Of a stretch of 50,144 nucleotides of DNA, positions 1-11,781 are shown one piece after another. A program made the translations under genes and the position numbers. The DNA is from Stutzerimonas stutzeri (lineage in GTDB: Bacteria; Pseudomonadota; Gammaproteobacteria; Pseudomonadales; Pseudomonadaceae): positions 1 through 50,144 of the forward strand of contig NZ_JAMOIE010000029.1 of assembly GCF_024448935.1 (NCBI RefSeq), given 5' to 3'. The notes under the pieces are model-generated. The model was not told the origin of the DNA, ran no database searches, and saw nothing but the letters and a program-made list of their open reading frames with translations. The number at the start of each line of letters is the position of its first letter. The stretch's first letter is position 1.

Positions 1-465
1 GGGCTAAGGAACCGGCGACTGGCGCGCATCGTGCGCCGCTGCATGGAGTTGCCCGGCCAGCACCTGTTTCAATACCAGGACGAAAACGGGATGCGGCACC
101 CAGTGAATTCGAGCGACGTCAACGTGTTCATTCACGAGATGAGCGGAGGCAACTTCACGGCCAAGGATTATCGAACCTGGGCAGGCAGTGTCCTGGCGTT
201 GGACTGTCTGCGCAAACGTGAATGGCGACCACAGACGGTGGCGCGGCGCAATCTGGTCGAAGTGGTCAAGCGGGTGTCTCACCAGCTCGGCAATACTCCC
301 GCCGTGTGTCGCCAGTGCTACATTCATCCCGACGTGCTTGAAGCCTTCGCTGCTGGCGAACTGGCGCAGCTGGGCAAGGCCAGAAAGCGCAAGTGGATGA
401 GCAGCGAGGAAGTCACCTTGCTGAAATTCCTGAGCAGCCGCACCGCACCCACCGCAGCATCCTAG
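1..465 (+). CDS. DNA topoisomerase IB, C-terminal part (5' end outside window)
   Basis: The frame is open from the first base, so the start lies upstream and only the last 154 codons are seen. They carry the catalytic core of poxvirus-like eukaryotic-type topoisomerase I: a VNVFIHEMSGGNFTAKDYRTW stretch typical of the family, followed by a Cys-Tyr pair in VCRQCYIHPDVL, where Tyr (codon 319-321) should be the nucleophile that attaches to DNA. The enzyme relaxes supercoils by single-strand nicking. The stop TAG shares the palindrome CTAG (462-465) with the stop of the convergent diguanylate cyclase gene. Confidence 0.88.
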   Translation, partial: GLRNRRLARIVRRCMELPGQHLFQYQDENGMRHPVNSSDVNVFIHEMSGGNFTAKDYRTWAGSVLALDCLRKREWRPQTVARRNLVEVVKRVSHQLGNTPAVCRQCYIHPDVLEAFAAGELAQLGKARKRKWMSSEEVTLLKFLSSRTAPTAAS

Positions 466-1415
466 CGGTACAGGGTGACCTGATTGCGCCCTGAGGCTTT
501 CGAAGAATACAGGGCATTATCCGCGCGTTCGATCAGTTGTGCATAGCCACGGGTGGGCTCGCTGAGATCCGCGATCCCGAGACTGACGGTGAAACGAATG
601 CTACGCCCTTCGTGAACAACTTCATGCGCTTCGATGGATTGCCGTAGCCGCTCGGCAAAAGTCAAAGCCCCCCTGCTATCGGTGTCCGGCAGCAGCACCA
701 CGAACTCCTCGCCGCCGTAGCGTCCGGCAATGTCTGCATCGCGAGTGCACCGTCGAACCAGTTCGGCAGTCTGCTGGATGACCGCATCCCCGGCCTGATG
801 GCCGTAGCTGTCATTGATCTTCTTGAAGTGGTCGATATCGAACATCACCAACGCCGCATTGCGCTCGTAGCGCCGATGCCGGGCGTAGTCTTGGCGCAAC
901 ATCTCCTCCCAATGGCCCCGGTTGAACAGGCCGGTCAGGCGGTCAGTGCTGGAGAGGCGCTGCAGTTCCTGATTCGCCGCTTGCAACTGGCGGCGGTTGG
1001 TCGCCACGTCGGTGACGTCGTAGATGATCAGGCAGATCTGCTCGATGCTGCCATTGAGCGCCTTCAACGGCATCAACGTGGTGTTCTGGTACATGAAGTC
1101 TTCCAGCCCGGTGATCGGCTGGTAGTTCTTGAATCGCAGCAGGTAGGGCCGCTGTTCCCAGATGGTGAACGATGGCGTCCCGAGTGTCGCCACGTTTTCC
1201 ACCTTGCGCCGGAACCACTGCTCGTCAACTTCCGGGAACAGCTCGAAAAAACTCTTCTTGCGCGCCTCCTCTGGCAACCGTCCGGAGCGGTTCTCCATGA
1301 AGGTATTCCACACATCGATGCGGTACTCGCGATCAAGCACCACGACACCGACATCGATGCTCTGAACGATAGCCAGCAACCAGTGAAGTTCACTCAGATC
1401 ATTCGAGTCGGACAT
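462..1415 (-). CDS. PAS-GGDEF diguanylate cyclase
   Basis: 317 aa, predicted to make cyclic di-GMP from two GTP. Residues about 10-130 look like a PAS sensor domain (IDVGVVVLDREYRIDVWN start), followed by a short helical linker (QLQAANQELQRLSSTDRLTGL) and a GGDEF domain. The active-site motif is RYGGEEF. An RDAD sequence five residues upstream fits the RxxD inhibitory site, so product feedback is likely. No transmembrane segment is visible, so it is probably cytoplasmic. It starts 2 bases after the stop of the upstream response regulator gene, so the two are almost certainly co-transcribed and may act in one signalling path. Confidence 0.9.
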   Translation of the reverse strand: MSDSNDLSELHWLLAIVQSIDVGVVVLDREYRIDVWNTFMENRSGRLPEEARKKSFFELFPEVDEQWFRRKVENVATLGTPSFTIWEQRPYLLRFKNYQPITGLEDFMYQNTTLMPLKALNGSIEQICLIIYDVTDVATNRRQLQAANQELQRLSSTDRLTGLFNRGHWEEMLRQDYARHRRYERNAALVMFDIDHFKKINDSYGHQAGDAVIQQTAELVRRCTRDADIAGRYGGEEFVVLLPDTDSRGALTFAERLRQSIEAHEVVHEGRSIRFTVSLGIADLSEPTRGYAQLIERADNALYSSKASGRNQVTLYR

Positions 1416-1417
1416 GG

Positions 1418-2401
1418 TCAGTTCATCATCAGGGCGAGTTTGCGCGCCAGCAGTTCAACCGAGTCTTCGGTGAACAGCAAGAGCAGGTCGAAATGAATAT
1501 CATGACCTTCCAGGCTGTAGCTGATCTCCACCGCCAGGGTGTTTTTCCAACGTTGCCGGTTGACGCGAATGAGCTCGTCGATCGAAGCATGCTGGCCCAG
1601 CACCTGCGGGTGCCCTTGAGAAAACACCACATCGATTTGGTCTGCAATGCCACTGAGGCACGCACTGATCAGCAGACTGGAAAGATCGAGCAGCATCTCG
1701 AGTTCGAGATAATCGTCGGCGCGCAGCAGACGCGCCATATCGGCAATCTCCGAATCATGGAAGATCAACAGCGCCTCGCCGGCGATGCCCCCGCCGATAT
1801 AGCCCTGGCACACCGCTGACAATTTGTCGCCCTGAGCCGCATCGGCCAGCGCCATGTGCAATTCGCCGACTTCGAGGATATTCACATTGGGAATCGGCAG
1901 CTGTACGAACACCCCCAACACCTTGGCCAGCAACGCCGCCGCGCGCCCCATCGCAACGTTGACCACCTCGCTGAAGGCCTCGCGGAACGAGACCTGCCCC
2001 GCGTTCCGCTCACCGAGCGCTGGAAGTTCGCTACCCACCACCCCGAGGCCCGCCAGGGTCTGTTGCAAATGCAGGGGATCGGCAGGCTTGCGGATGAATG
2101 CCAGAGCCCCCAGCTCGAGCACCCGGCGCACCGCCTCTTCCTGGATGTCCGCCGATATCACGATGACCTTGCAGCCCAATTGCTCTTGGCGAAGAGCAGC
2201 CAGAAGCTGGTAGCCGTCCATGTCCGGCATGGTCAGATCAAGCAGCAAGACGTCCACGCCACCTTCATGAATTCGTTCCAGCGCCTCGCGACCGCTGGCA
2301 GCCTGGAGAATGTCCAGCGGCCACGCAGCCGGCAGCGCGCGCAGCAATTGCTTGCGCGCCAGGCTTGAATCATCGCAAATCAATACGGTAACGGCAGACA
2401 T
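1418..2401 (-). CDS. Response regulator with CheC/CheX-type phosphatase-like domain
   Basis: 327 aa. Residues 1-120 form a receiver domain: the acidic pair is D10/D11, the phospho-acceptor is D55 in LLLDLTMPDMDG, and the conserved lysine is K105 in IRKPAD. After a linker, residues from about 137 resemble CheC/CheX; FSEVVNVAMGRAA (E145, N148) matches the ExxN catalytic pattern of those CheY-P phosphatases. A receiver joined to a CheC-like domain suggests a protein that senses or removes phosphoryl groups rather than binds DNA. It precedes the GGDEF gene by 2 bases, which points to control of c-di-GMP output. The partner kinase is not in the window. Confidence 0.83.
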   Translation of the reverse strand: MSAVTVLICDDSSLARKQLLRALPAAWPLDILQAASGREALERIHEGGVDVLLLDLTMPDMDGYQLLAALRQEQLGCKVIVISADIQEEAVRRVLELGALAFIRKPADPLHLQQTLAGLGVVGSELPALGERNAGQVSFREAFSEVVNVAMGRAAALLAKVLGVFVQLPIPNVNILEVGELHMALADAAQGDKLSAVCQGYIGGGIAGEALLIFHDSEIADMARLLRADDYLELEMLLDLSSLLISACLSGIADQIDVVFSQGHPQVLGQHASIDELIRVNRQRWKNTLAVEISYSLEGHDIHFDLLLLFTEDSVELLARKLALMMN

Positions 2402-2532
2402 GCAGCGCTCGCTCGGTTGGCCAGGCCTCTGGAACCTGGACAGCTTATCTCAGCTGACGAGCGCCATGGTGGGAGATAGTGGCATTTTGCCAACTAAGTG
2501 ACCGATACGCCCACCGTTCAGGCTGTTATCAC

Positions 2533-3117
2533 TCAATAATAAGCATTGTCCCGATTGGTGTGGTCGGTCACGTCACGAACGCCCTTTAGCTCCGGGATCC
2601 TCTCCACCAAGGTCTTTTCGACACCTTCCTTTAGCGTTACATCAACCTGACCACAGCCTTGGCACCCACCCCCGAACTGGAGCACCGCCACGCCCTCATC
2701 CACGACATCGATCAATGTCACCTGCCCGCCATGGCTGGCAAGACCGGGATTGATTTCGGTCTGCAGGTAATAATTGATGCGCTCATTAAGCGGGCTGTCT
2801 TCGTTGACCATCGGCACCTTGGCATTGGGTGCCTTGATCGTCAGCTGGCCGCCCATGCGGTCGGTGGCGTAGTCAACCAGCGCGTCTTCCAGGAAGGGCT
2901 CGCTGATACCGTCGATCCACGCGGTGAAGCTCTTCAGGGAAATCGCGATGTCGTCCGGCTTTTCCTCTCCCGGCTTGCAGTAGGCAATGCAGGTCTCAGC
3001 ATAGGGCGTGCCGGGTTGAGTGATGAAGACCCGGATGCCAATCCCGGTGGTGTTCTGCTTTTCAAGCAGGTCGGCCAGGTAATCATGTGCAGCTTCGGTA
3101 ATGGTAATGGCGCTCAT
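2533..3117 (-). CDS. nfuA: Fe-S cluster biogenesis/carrier protein NfuA
   Basis: 194 aa, the usual NfuA length. The N-terminal half is an A-type carrier-like domain (starting [20 protein letters not shown]). The C-terminal Nfu domain has the CxxC cluster-binding motif in [15 protein letters not shown]. It receives a 4Fe-4S cluster and passes it to target enzymes, especially under oxidative stress or iron limitation. The start at 3117 is chosen because an AGGAG lies 7-8 bases upstream and the family begins there; 14 further codons to 3159 are open but unlikely to be used. It is transcribed divergently from metH. Confidence 0.95.
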   Translation of the reverse strand: MSAITITEAAHDYLADLLEKQNTTGIGIRVFITQPGTPYAETCIAYCKPGEEKPDDIAISLKSFTAWIDGISEPFLEDALVDYATDRMGGQLTIKAPNAKVPMVNEDSPLNERINYYLQTEINPGLASHGGQVTLIDVVDEGVAVLQFGGGCQGCGQVDVTLKEGVEKTLVERIPELKGVRDVTDHTNRDNAYY

Positions 3118-3469
3118 GGGAACTCCTCTCATACGTGCTGAGTAGTGTACGCCAACCACTGCGCCGGATAAAGTCCTAGCATTTTAGTAGGAATTGTCTG
3201 TTAAAAAGATTGCCTGTTAAAAAGGTAGTTGCTCAGTCCACCGGGACGGACCCCTCAACGTATCTAAAGCAGGTTGTCGCCGTACGCGTATCCGAACAGG
3301 GACGCGACACCCACTGCGCAACCTGATCAGTCTCGTCGATACAGGGTCGTGCCAGTTATGCACGACGCCGCAGCAACATGAGCATTGCTCATGTAAATCG
3401 CCGGATGATCAAAAAGCGTGCAGCTTTGCTATTATTCGCGGTTCTCGTAACCAGCTTCAGGTAGCCCTC
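3118..3469. other. Divergent intergenic region nfuA/metH
   Basis: About 350 bases hold the promoters of nfuA (leftward) and metH (rightward). The recognisable element is the palindrome at 3376-3394. I looked for the GAGGAGCGCTG-type core of an SAH riboswitch and for a cobalamin riboswitch B12 box and saw neither. A short AT-rich stretch around 3400-3435 (ATCAAAAAGCG, GCTATTATTCG) could hold the metH -10. Confidence 0.5.
3376..3394. promoter_or_regulatory. Perfect palindrome upstream of metH (candidate operator)
   Basis: ACATGAGCA-T-TGCTCATGT has perfect 9-base arms around one central base, 76 bases before the metH start. Its core TGAG-N5-CTCA resembles the TGAA-N5-TTCA layout of MetR sites and the T-N11-A rule of LysR-type regulators. 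That is suggestive only. It could be a site for MetR or another methionine-pathway regulator. Confidence 0.45.
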
Positions 3470-7162
<3,693 letters not shown>

Positions 7163-7231
7163 ACCAATGCTGGTCGCCGCATCTCTATGCGGCGCAACCG
7201 AAATCAACAAACCCATACGCGAAGCGTGCAA

Positions 7232-7555
7232 ATGTCTACCGCACCCCGTTATCTGCTCGATGAACTGGAAACCGCCGACATGCTCGAAGTCGACGGGCTG
7301 CACGCCTGGCAATTCACCCTTGACGATGCGCTACTGGACCGCGCCGACGCGGCCGCAGAAACAGGTGAATCCTTCGCCAGTGATGAACTCGTTGTTCAAA
7401 TCGAGTCGATCGACGGCCGTGAGCGGCGCCAATGGTCGTTCAGCTATAACAGCGTGATGGAAGCAGTGTACTGCGAGGATGAGCAGTATTGGTGCCGTTG
7501 GGAGCACACCGCAGAGCCGCCTTCGCTGTCTTGGCGCGGTGGGCGCAAGCGCTGA
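7232..7555 (+). CDS. DUF5629 family protein
   Basis: 107 aa, acidic, no signal peptide or membrane segment. It resembles the small Pseudomonas family DUF5629 (LLDELETADMLEVDGLHAWQFTLDDALL near the N-terminus; RRQWSFSYNSVMEA later). Function unknown. The start at 7232 (MSTAPRYLL) is where the family sequence begins; 15 upstream codons are open but look non-coding. It follows metH by 69 bases in the same direction and could be read from the same transcript. Confidence 0.75.
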   Translation: MSTAPRYLLDELETADMLEVDGLHAWQFTLDDALLDRADAAAETGESFASDELVVQIESIDGRERRQWSFSYNSVMEAVYCEDEQYWCRWEHTAEPPSLSWRGGRKR

Positions 7556-7624
7556 CGACGACTGAGCCGCGACCGGTCTACTGCCTCGGGGATAGTCCCA
7601 GGAACGGGCCGAAACCAATACTCG

Positions 7625-9007
7625 TCAAACAGATGTCGTACCGTGCCTGAGCAGTAGCCCGATAGCGAGAATGACCAACAAGCTGCCCGGCAGCCACTGC
7701 CAACCCATTCGTTGCGGCTGCTCTACAAACAGCAGCAGCATCGATACGAAGGGCACCAGATAGCTATAGGCGGTTACCACACCCGGCGTCAGGACAGCGG
7801 TCGCGCGCTGCTGCAGAAAGAACGTCATGCCACTGGAAAAGACCCCAAGGTATGCCACCAGCGCGACGTCTTCGGTCGTCATGTACGCGAGCGCGCTGGG
7901 CCGCTCCCAGATCAAGCCCAAGGCGCCGATCAGCAATGCGCCCATCAGCAGGCTCCAAAATGTCCGCAGCACGGCCTGCGGCGCCAGCCAGCCGCGGTGC
8001 AATCCCCATTTGCTCAGCGCTGGATACAGTGCGGACGCCACGCAGCCGAAGAAAAACGCCAGCTCGCCGAAACCCAGCCGCAATCCTGAAAACTGACCGC
8101 CATTCTCGGCCCAGGCCAGGCCCAGTGCGCCAACGGCACCCAACGCAAGGATCGCCAGCAATCGTCCGGCTGGTTGCTCCACGCCGAGCCCGCGCCCGAT
8201 GCAATAGGCAAGCAGCGGCACGCTGACAAATAACGTCGCCATCGACAACGCACTGATTCGATGAGCCGCCCAGAACATGGTGCCGAAGAACCCAGCCAGG
8301 CTCAGCCCCATCAACGCGTAGAGCAGCAGCCCGTGCAGACTCGGCCATCGCTCGGGCTGTCGCCATAACAGCGGGAACAGCGCCAAGGCGGCAATCATGA
8401 AGCGAATCGCCGTCAGTAACAGAGGCGGCAGACCTTCGGTCATGAACCCCACTGCCGGAAAGGACAACCCGACGAAAAGCGCCCAGAGCACCATGCCAAG
8501 ATGCGCGAGCGTGACTCTCCGCCTGGTGTCAGTCATTGCCCCCTCCTCCAGCGCGAACAGCAGTGTGCGCAACCCGGCCGCCAATGCCTGTTTTTGCTGG
8601 GCATCCAGCGGCGCCTGCAGCTCGTGCAGGGTGGCGAGATAGTTATCAAGGCACCCGAGCAGTACCTTCTGCCCTTCATCGCTCAGACGAATCAACAGGC
8701 TGCGGCGATCGTCCGGATTCGGCACTCGCTGAATAAATCCGGCAGCTTCCAGGCGGTCCAGCCGATTGGTCATCGCCCCTGAGCTGAGTACCGCAGCGTG
8801 CCGCAACGCGTTGGGCGTAAGCCCCTGCGGCTGGCCGCTGCGGTAGAGGGTTGCGAGCAGGTCGAACTCGCCATCGTGCAATCCATGTCGGCGGAACACC
8901 GAGGCCACGCTGCGATTGAGGTATTTGGAAAGGCGGTACAGGCGGGCGAATATCGCCATGGGCGATCCATCTGCGGGCGCGCCATTGCGCGAGCACGTGA
9001 TCCACAT
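7625..9007 (-). CDS. MarR-type regulator joined in frame to EamA/DMT permease
   Basis: One uninterrupted frame of 460 codons. Residues about 17-150 are a MarR winged helix (MAIFARLYRLSKYL, LSSGAMTNRLDRLEAAGFI, NPDDRRSLLIRLSDEG). From residue 158 it is a drug/metabolite transporter of the EamA type with about ten hydrophobic segments. No stop separates them. The permease also has its own ATG at 8536 behind a strong GGAGGAGGGG, so it can be made alone (303 aa). The MarR N-terminus looks damaged: the neighbouring frame reads MSARQRSDHVDHVLAQWR from an ATG at 9032, then loses frame near 8970. Translation in this frame would have to begin at 9007 or 8959. Whether a fusion protein forms is unknown; two separate genes are the usual arrangement. 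Confidence 0.8.
   Translation of the reverse strand: MWITCSRNGAPADGSPMAIFARLYRLSKYLNRSVASVFRRHGLHDGEFDLLATLYRSGQPQGLTPNALRHAAVLSSGAMTNRLDRLEAAGFIQRVPNPDDRRSLLIRLSDEGQKVLLGCLDNYLATLHELQAPLDAQQKQALAAGLRTLLFALEEGAMTDTRRRVTLAHLGMVLWALFVGLSFPAVGFMTEGLPPLLLTAIRFMIAALALFPLLWRQPERWPSLHGLLLYALMGLSLAGFFGTMFWAAHRISALSMATLFVSVPLLAYCIGRGLGVEQPAGRLLAILALGAVGALGLAWAENGGQFSGLRLGFGELAFFFGCVASALYPALSKWGLHRGWLAPQAVLRTFWSLLMGALLIGALGLIWERPSALAYMTTEDVALVAYLGVFSSGMTFFLQQRATAVLTPGVVTAYSYLVPFVSMLLLFVEQPQRMGWQWLPGSLLVILAIGLLLRHGTTSV
8534..8550 (-). promoter_or_regulatory. Internal ribosome binding site and ATG for the EamA part
   Basis: Reading leftward, GGAGGAGGGGGCA is followed by ATG (8536-8534). This is one of the strongest Shine-Dalgarno sequences in the window and it sits inside an open frame. 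It argues that the permease is translated independently even though the regulator frame has no stop. Confidence 0.7.
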
Positions 9008-9047
9008 GGTCGCTGCGTTGCCTCGCTGACATACATAGCCCCAGGAA

Positions 9048-9071
9048 AAGAATCTTCACGTGCAGATTCTT
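9048..9071. promoter_or_regulatory. Inverted repeat, candidate MarR operator
   Basis: AAGAATCT and AGATTCTT are perfect 8-base arms separated by 8 bases (TCACGTGC, itself containing the palindrome CACGTG). The site lies 16 bases upstream of the ATG at 9032 and 41 upstream of the 9007 start of the MarR-EamA frame. Palindromes in this position are typical autoregulatory MarR sites, so repression of the downstream permease is the likely role. The assignment is by position and symmetry only. Confidence 0.5.
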
Positions 9072-9179
9072 CGACGCACCGAAACAAGCAAGGTTTCGGA
9101 GCACCGGCACGCGCCCGATCGACGGATGGCCATCAATCGAGCCACAACGGAGCGCTCCAGATTACTGAAAGGGAGGCTT

Positions 9180-9482
9180 TCAGCGGAGCTCGGAGGGCGA
9201 GTTGCGAACGATCTTGATCGAGTGGGTCAAGGCCGGCTTGCGCGTGACGCTGATGGCCCTGCGCGTCACCGTATCGATGGTGATGTTCCAGAAGCCGGTG
9301 TTGGGCACCTTGATCCGTGCCGGGAATTTGTCGAACGCACCGCCGTGATAGACGTGACGCCCGCCATTCTTGAAACTACGAAAATTCTTGTCGTTCATCA
9401 GGCGGATGTTGCAAGGCTGCGAGCATTCAATGACCACGAAATCGTCTTCATTGAGGTGTTCGCGCTGGTGAATGAACTTCAT
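9180..9482 (-). CDS. DUF1883 domain protein
   Basis: 100 aa. It matches the small all-beta DUF1883 family (MKFIHQREHLNEDDFVVIECS; FKNGGRHVYHGGAFDKFP; VPNTGFWNITIDTV). Function unknown; elsewhere this domain is sometimes joined or paired with TIR domains, but no such partner is present here. The start at 9482 has GGAG 6-7 bases upstream and fits the family N-terminus. It stands alone between non-coding stretches. Confidence 0.78.
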   Translation of the reverse strand: MKFIHQREHLNEDDFVVIECSQPCNIRLMNDKNFRSFKNGGRHVYHGGAFDKFPARIKVPNTGFWNITIDTVTRRAISVTRKPALTHSIKIVRNSPSELR

Positions 9483-9657
9483 GTACCGCTCCGGGCCGCA
9501 TGTTGGCAAACGCGAAGATTACCATGAGCGTCCGGCCCGCTGGATGGTTTGAACCGGGCTCACACAATTAGCACTAGCCGCACTGCGGCCCAAGGTTCGG
9601 CTGCCGTCGCAGTTCTTTGGACCCAATGCGCGCCGCAGCCCGTCACGCGATGCCTGA

Positions 9658-9831
9658 ACGCGGCCCCCATGGGGATACGCCAGCCTCGCCCTGATGGCGG
9701 GCATGGGCGAGCCTGCTCACAAGCTGGGCAACGTGCTCGACGCCATCGACTTGCTGGGCACCGATGGAGGCATCTGGTACAAGAACGACGCCGGCGCCCG
9801 GCGGAATCGCCCCGTGCTAGACGCCAATTGA
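9658..9831 (+). other. Gene-like fragment of unknown origin
   Basis: The 419-base gap 9483-9901 has no complete gene. Within it a frame bounded by stops reads PWGYASLALMAGMGEPAHK, then an LGNVLDAIDLLGTDGGIWYK-type run, and ends at TGA 9831. The composition looks like real protein and unlike a shadow frame, but it has no start codon or ribosome site and I do not recognise the family. It may be the tail of a decayed gene. The rest of the gap shows nothing identifiable. Confidence 0.25.
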
Positions 9832-9901
9832 ACGGGTTACAGCGTGCAGTGTCCTAGCGCATTGACCCAATCCCCGGCTCCGACCGGATGCGAGAGCACG
9901 C

Positions 9902-11245
9902 ATGCACACGTTGGCACAACTTGAACGCGGCGACCTCGCCGGAACAACCCGCCTGGACCTGTCAGAACAGCTCGACACTTTCCCTCGAGCCATATTCGAC
10001 CTGGCTGATAGCCTGGAAATTCTCAACCTTTCAGGGAACCAGCTCAGCCGCTTGCCTGATGACCTGTCCCGCCTGCACAAGCTGCGCATCCTGTTCTGCT
10101 CGGACAACCCGTTCACCGAGCTGCCCGCCCCGATCGGCCACTGCGCCAGGCTGGAGATGGTCGGGTTCAAAGCCAATCGCATCCGCCACGTGCCCGCCGA
10201 AGCGCTGCCGCCCAGGCTGCGCTGGCTGATCCTGACCGACAACCAGCTCGAAGCGGTGCCTGACGATATTGGTCGCTGCGACCGCCTGCAGAAGCTGATG
10301 CTCGCCGGCAACCGACTAGCCGCATTGCCCGAATCGCTTGCTCGCTGCCGCCAGTTGGAATTGCTACGTATCGCCGCCAACCGCCTGCCAGCATTGCCGC
10401 AGTGGCTGTTGTCGATGCCGCGCCTCAGCTGGCTGGCGTTCGCCGGCAACCCGTTCAGCGATGCGCTGGAATCGCAGACCCTGGCGCAGCATCCGCTGCC
10501 ACCGGTGGACCGCAGGCAGATCATGTTCGGCGACGTGCTCGGCCAGGGCGCCTCCGGTGTCGTTCATCGTGCTGACTGGCAAGCGCCCGGCCAGCCGAGC
10601 CGTGCCATGGCAGCCAAACTGTTCAAAGGCAGCCTGACCAGCGATGGGCTGCCACACAGCGAGATGGCGGCCTGTATCGCCGCTGGCGAACATCCCAACC
10701 TGATCGGCATTACCGGACCACTGGCCGAGCACACCGATGCGCTACCGGGCTTGCTGATGGCACTCATCGACCCTTCTTACCGGGTGCTCGCCGAGCCGCC
10801 ATCATTGGCCAGCTGCACCCGCGACTGTTACGCGCCCGGGCAGCGGTTCTCCGCTGAACAGCTGCTGCGGATCGCGACGGGTGCAGCTTCAGCAACCAGC
10901 CACCTCCACACGCGCGGCATCCTGCACGGCGACCTCTACGCGCATAACCTGCTGGTCGATTCGCGCGGCCAAACGCTGCTCAGCGATTTTGGCGCAGCCT
11001 CGTTCTTCGATCCGCAGACCCCTGCGGGTCAGGCGCTACGGCGTATTGAAGCGCGTGCCTTCGGCTGTTTGCTCGAGGAATTGCTGGCACGCTGCGATGC
11101 ATACGGTCAGGACGAGCGCCTTGCGCGTCTTGCCGCCCTGCAGCGTCAATGCATGCAGGAGAACCCCAGCCACCGCCCCGATTTCGACCAGCTGGTCGAG
11201 CAGTTGCAGCAACTATCAGCGCAACAGCGCGTTTCGGCCAGGTAG
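9902..11245 (+). CDS. Leucine-rich-repeat protein kinase
   Basis: 447 aa. Residues about 20-195 are leucine-rich repeats of about 23 residues (SLEILNLSGNQLSRLPDDL; LRWLILTDNQLEAVPDDI; LQKLMLAGNRLAALPESL), a protein-binding surface. Residues about 205-440 are a eukaryotic-like Ser/Thr or Tyr kinase fold: a glycine loop in GQGASGVVHRADW, lysine in MAAKLFKG, catalytic loop HGDLYAHN and DFGAASFF for magnesium. All key kinase residues are present, so activity is plausible. There is no membrane segment, so it is likely cytoplasmic. Such LRR-kinase proteins occur in some Pseudomonas with unknown targets. The next gene (11293) is close and in the same direction. Confidence 0.85.
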   Translation: MHTLAQLERGDLAGTTRLDLSEQLDTFPRAIFDLADSLEILNLSGNQLSRLPDDLSRLHKLRILFCSDNPFTELPAPIGHCARLEMVGFKANRIRHVPAEALPPRLRWLILTDNQLEAVPDDIGRCDRLQKLMLAGNRLAALPESLARCRQLELLRIAANRLPALPQWLLSMPRLSWLAFAGNPFSDALESQTLAQHPLPPVDRRQIMFGDVLGQGASGVVHRADWQAPGQPSRAMAAKLFKGSLTSDGLPHSEMAACIAAGEHPNLIGITGPLAEHTDALPGLLMALIDPSYRVLAEPPSLASCTRDCYAPGQRFSAEQLLRIATGAASATSHLHTRGILHGDLYAHNLLVDSRGQTLLSDFGAASFFDPQTPAGQALRRIEARAFGCLLEELLARCDAYGQDERLARLAALQRQCMQENPSHRPDFDQLVEQLQQLSAQQRVSAR

Positions 11246-11292
11246 TTGCATAAGCCTTCGTCCCTCTCGCTTCCCGACGGGAACCTGACGCC

Positions 11293-11742
11293 ATGCTCGC
11301 TCCAGAATCAAAACCCGATGAAGCACCTGAACGCTACGCCAGCAACCAGGATACCGTCATGCTCGACCAGGACCCGTTCGTGGTCGGACTCAAGCAACGG
11401 CTTCCTGCAGAGCTGCGCGAGACGTTCACGCCGCAGCAGCTGGATGCGTTACGCAATGCCTTCGCCAACCGCTCGTGGGCCAGGCACAAGCTCGATCTGC
11501 GCGGTACCTTCAGCCTGTGGAGCAACCAGTACTATTTCGTGCTGGTTGGCGGGCGAAACAAGCGCAGCCCGAGCCGAGCTCAACGGAGCCTTTCGCTGGC
11601 GGCCAAAGCCGGAGCGATCACCGCGTTTCTGTTCTTCTCGCTACTGGTCGGCCTGGTCGCGCTCTATCTGGTCAAGTCGGCACTCGGAATCAATCTGCTG
11701 CCGAACTATTCACTGGGGCTGTGGGACTGGTTCAAGGGATGA
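11293..11742 (+). CDS. Conserved hypothetical membrane protein
   Basis: 149 aa. The first two thirds are soluble (FVVGLKQRLPAELRETFTPQ; NRSWARHKLDLRGTFSLW), then a basic stretch and one strong transmembrane helix (about 110-132), leaving a short C-terminal tail. Homologous pseudomonad proteins are, from memory, sometimes mislabelled by their short similarity to EPSP synthase; nothing here supports that enzyme. The start is uncertain: the ATG at 11359 has a better AGGA ribosome site and would give 127 aa. It lies 47 bases after the LRR kinase gene, perhaps in one operon. Function unknown. Confidence 0.65.
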   Translation: MLAPESKPDEAPERYASNQDTVMLDQDPFVVGLKQRLPAELRETFTPQQLDALRNAFANRSWARHKLDLRGTFSLWSNQYYFVLVGGRNKRSPSRAQRSLSLAAKAGAITAFLFFSLLVGLVALYLVKSALGINLLPNYSLGLWDWFKG

Positions 11743-11781
11743 CCGACAGCAGACCTGCAGATGAAAAGTCTGCAATCTGCA

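Noticed and set aside
3118-3469. SAH or cobalamin riboswitch upstream of metH
   Set aside because: Neither the GAGGAGCGCTG-type SAH core nor a B12 box was found; only a DNA palindrome stands out.
9549-9857. 102-codon rightward frame
   Set aside because: Arg/Gln/Ala-rich composition typical of a wrong frame; a different frame of the same stretch (9658-9831) looks more protein-like.
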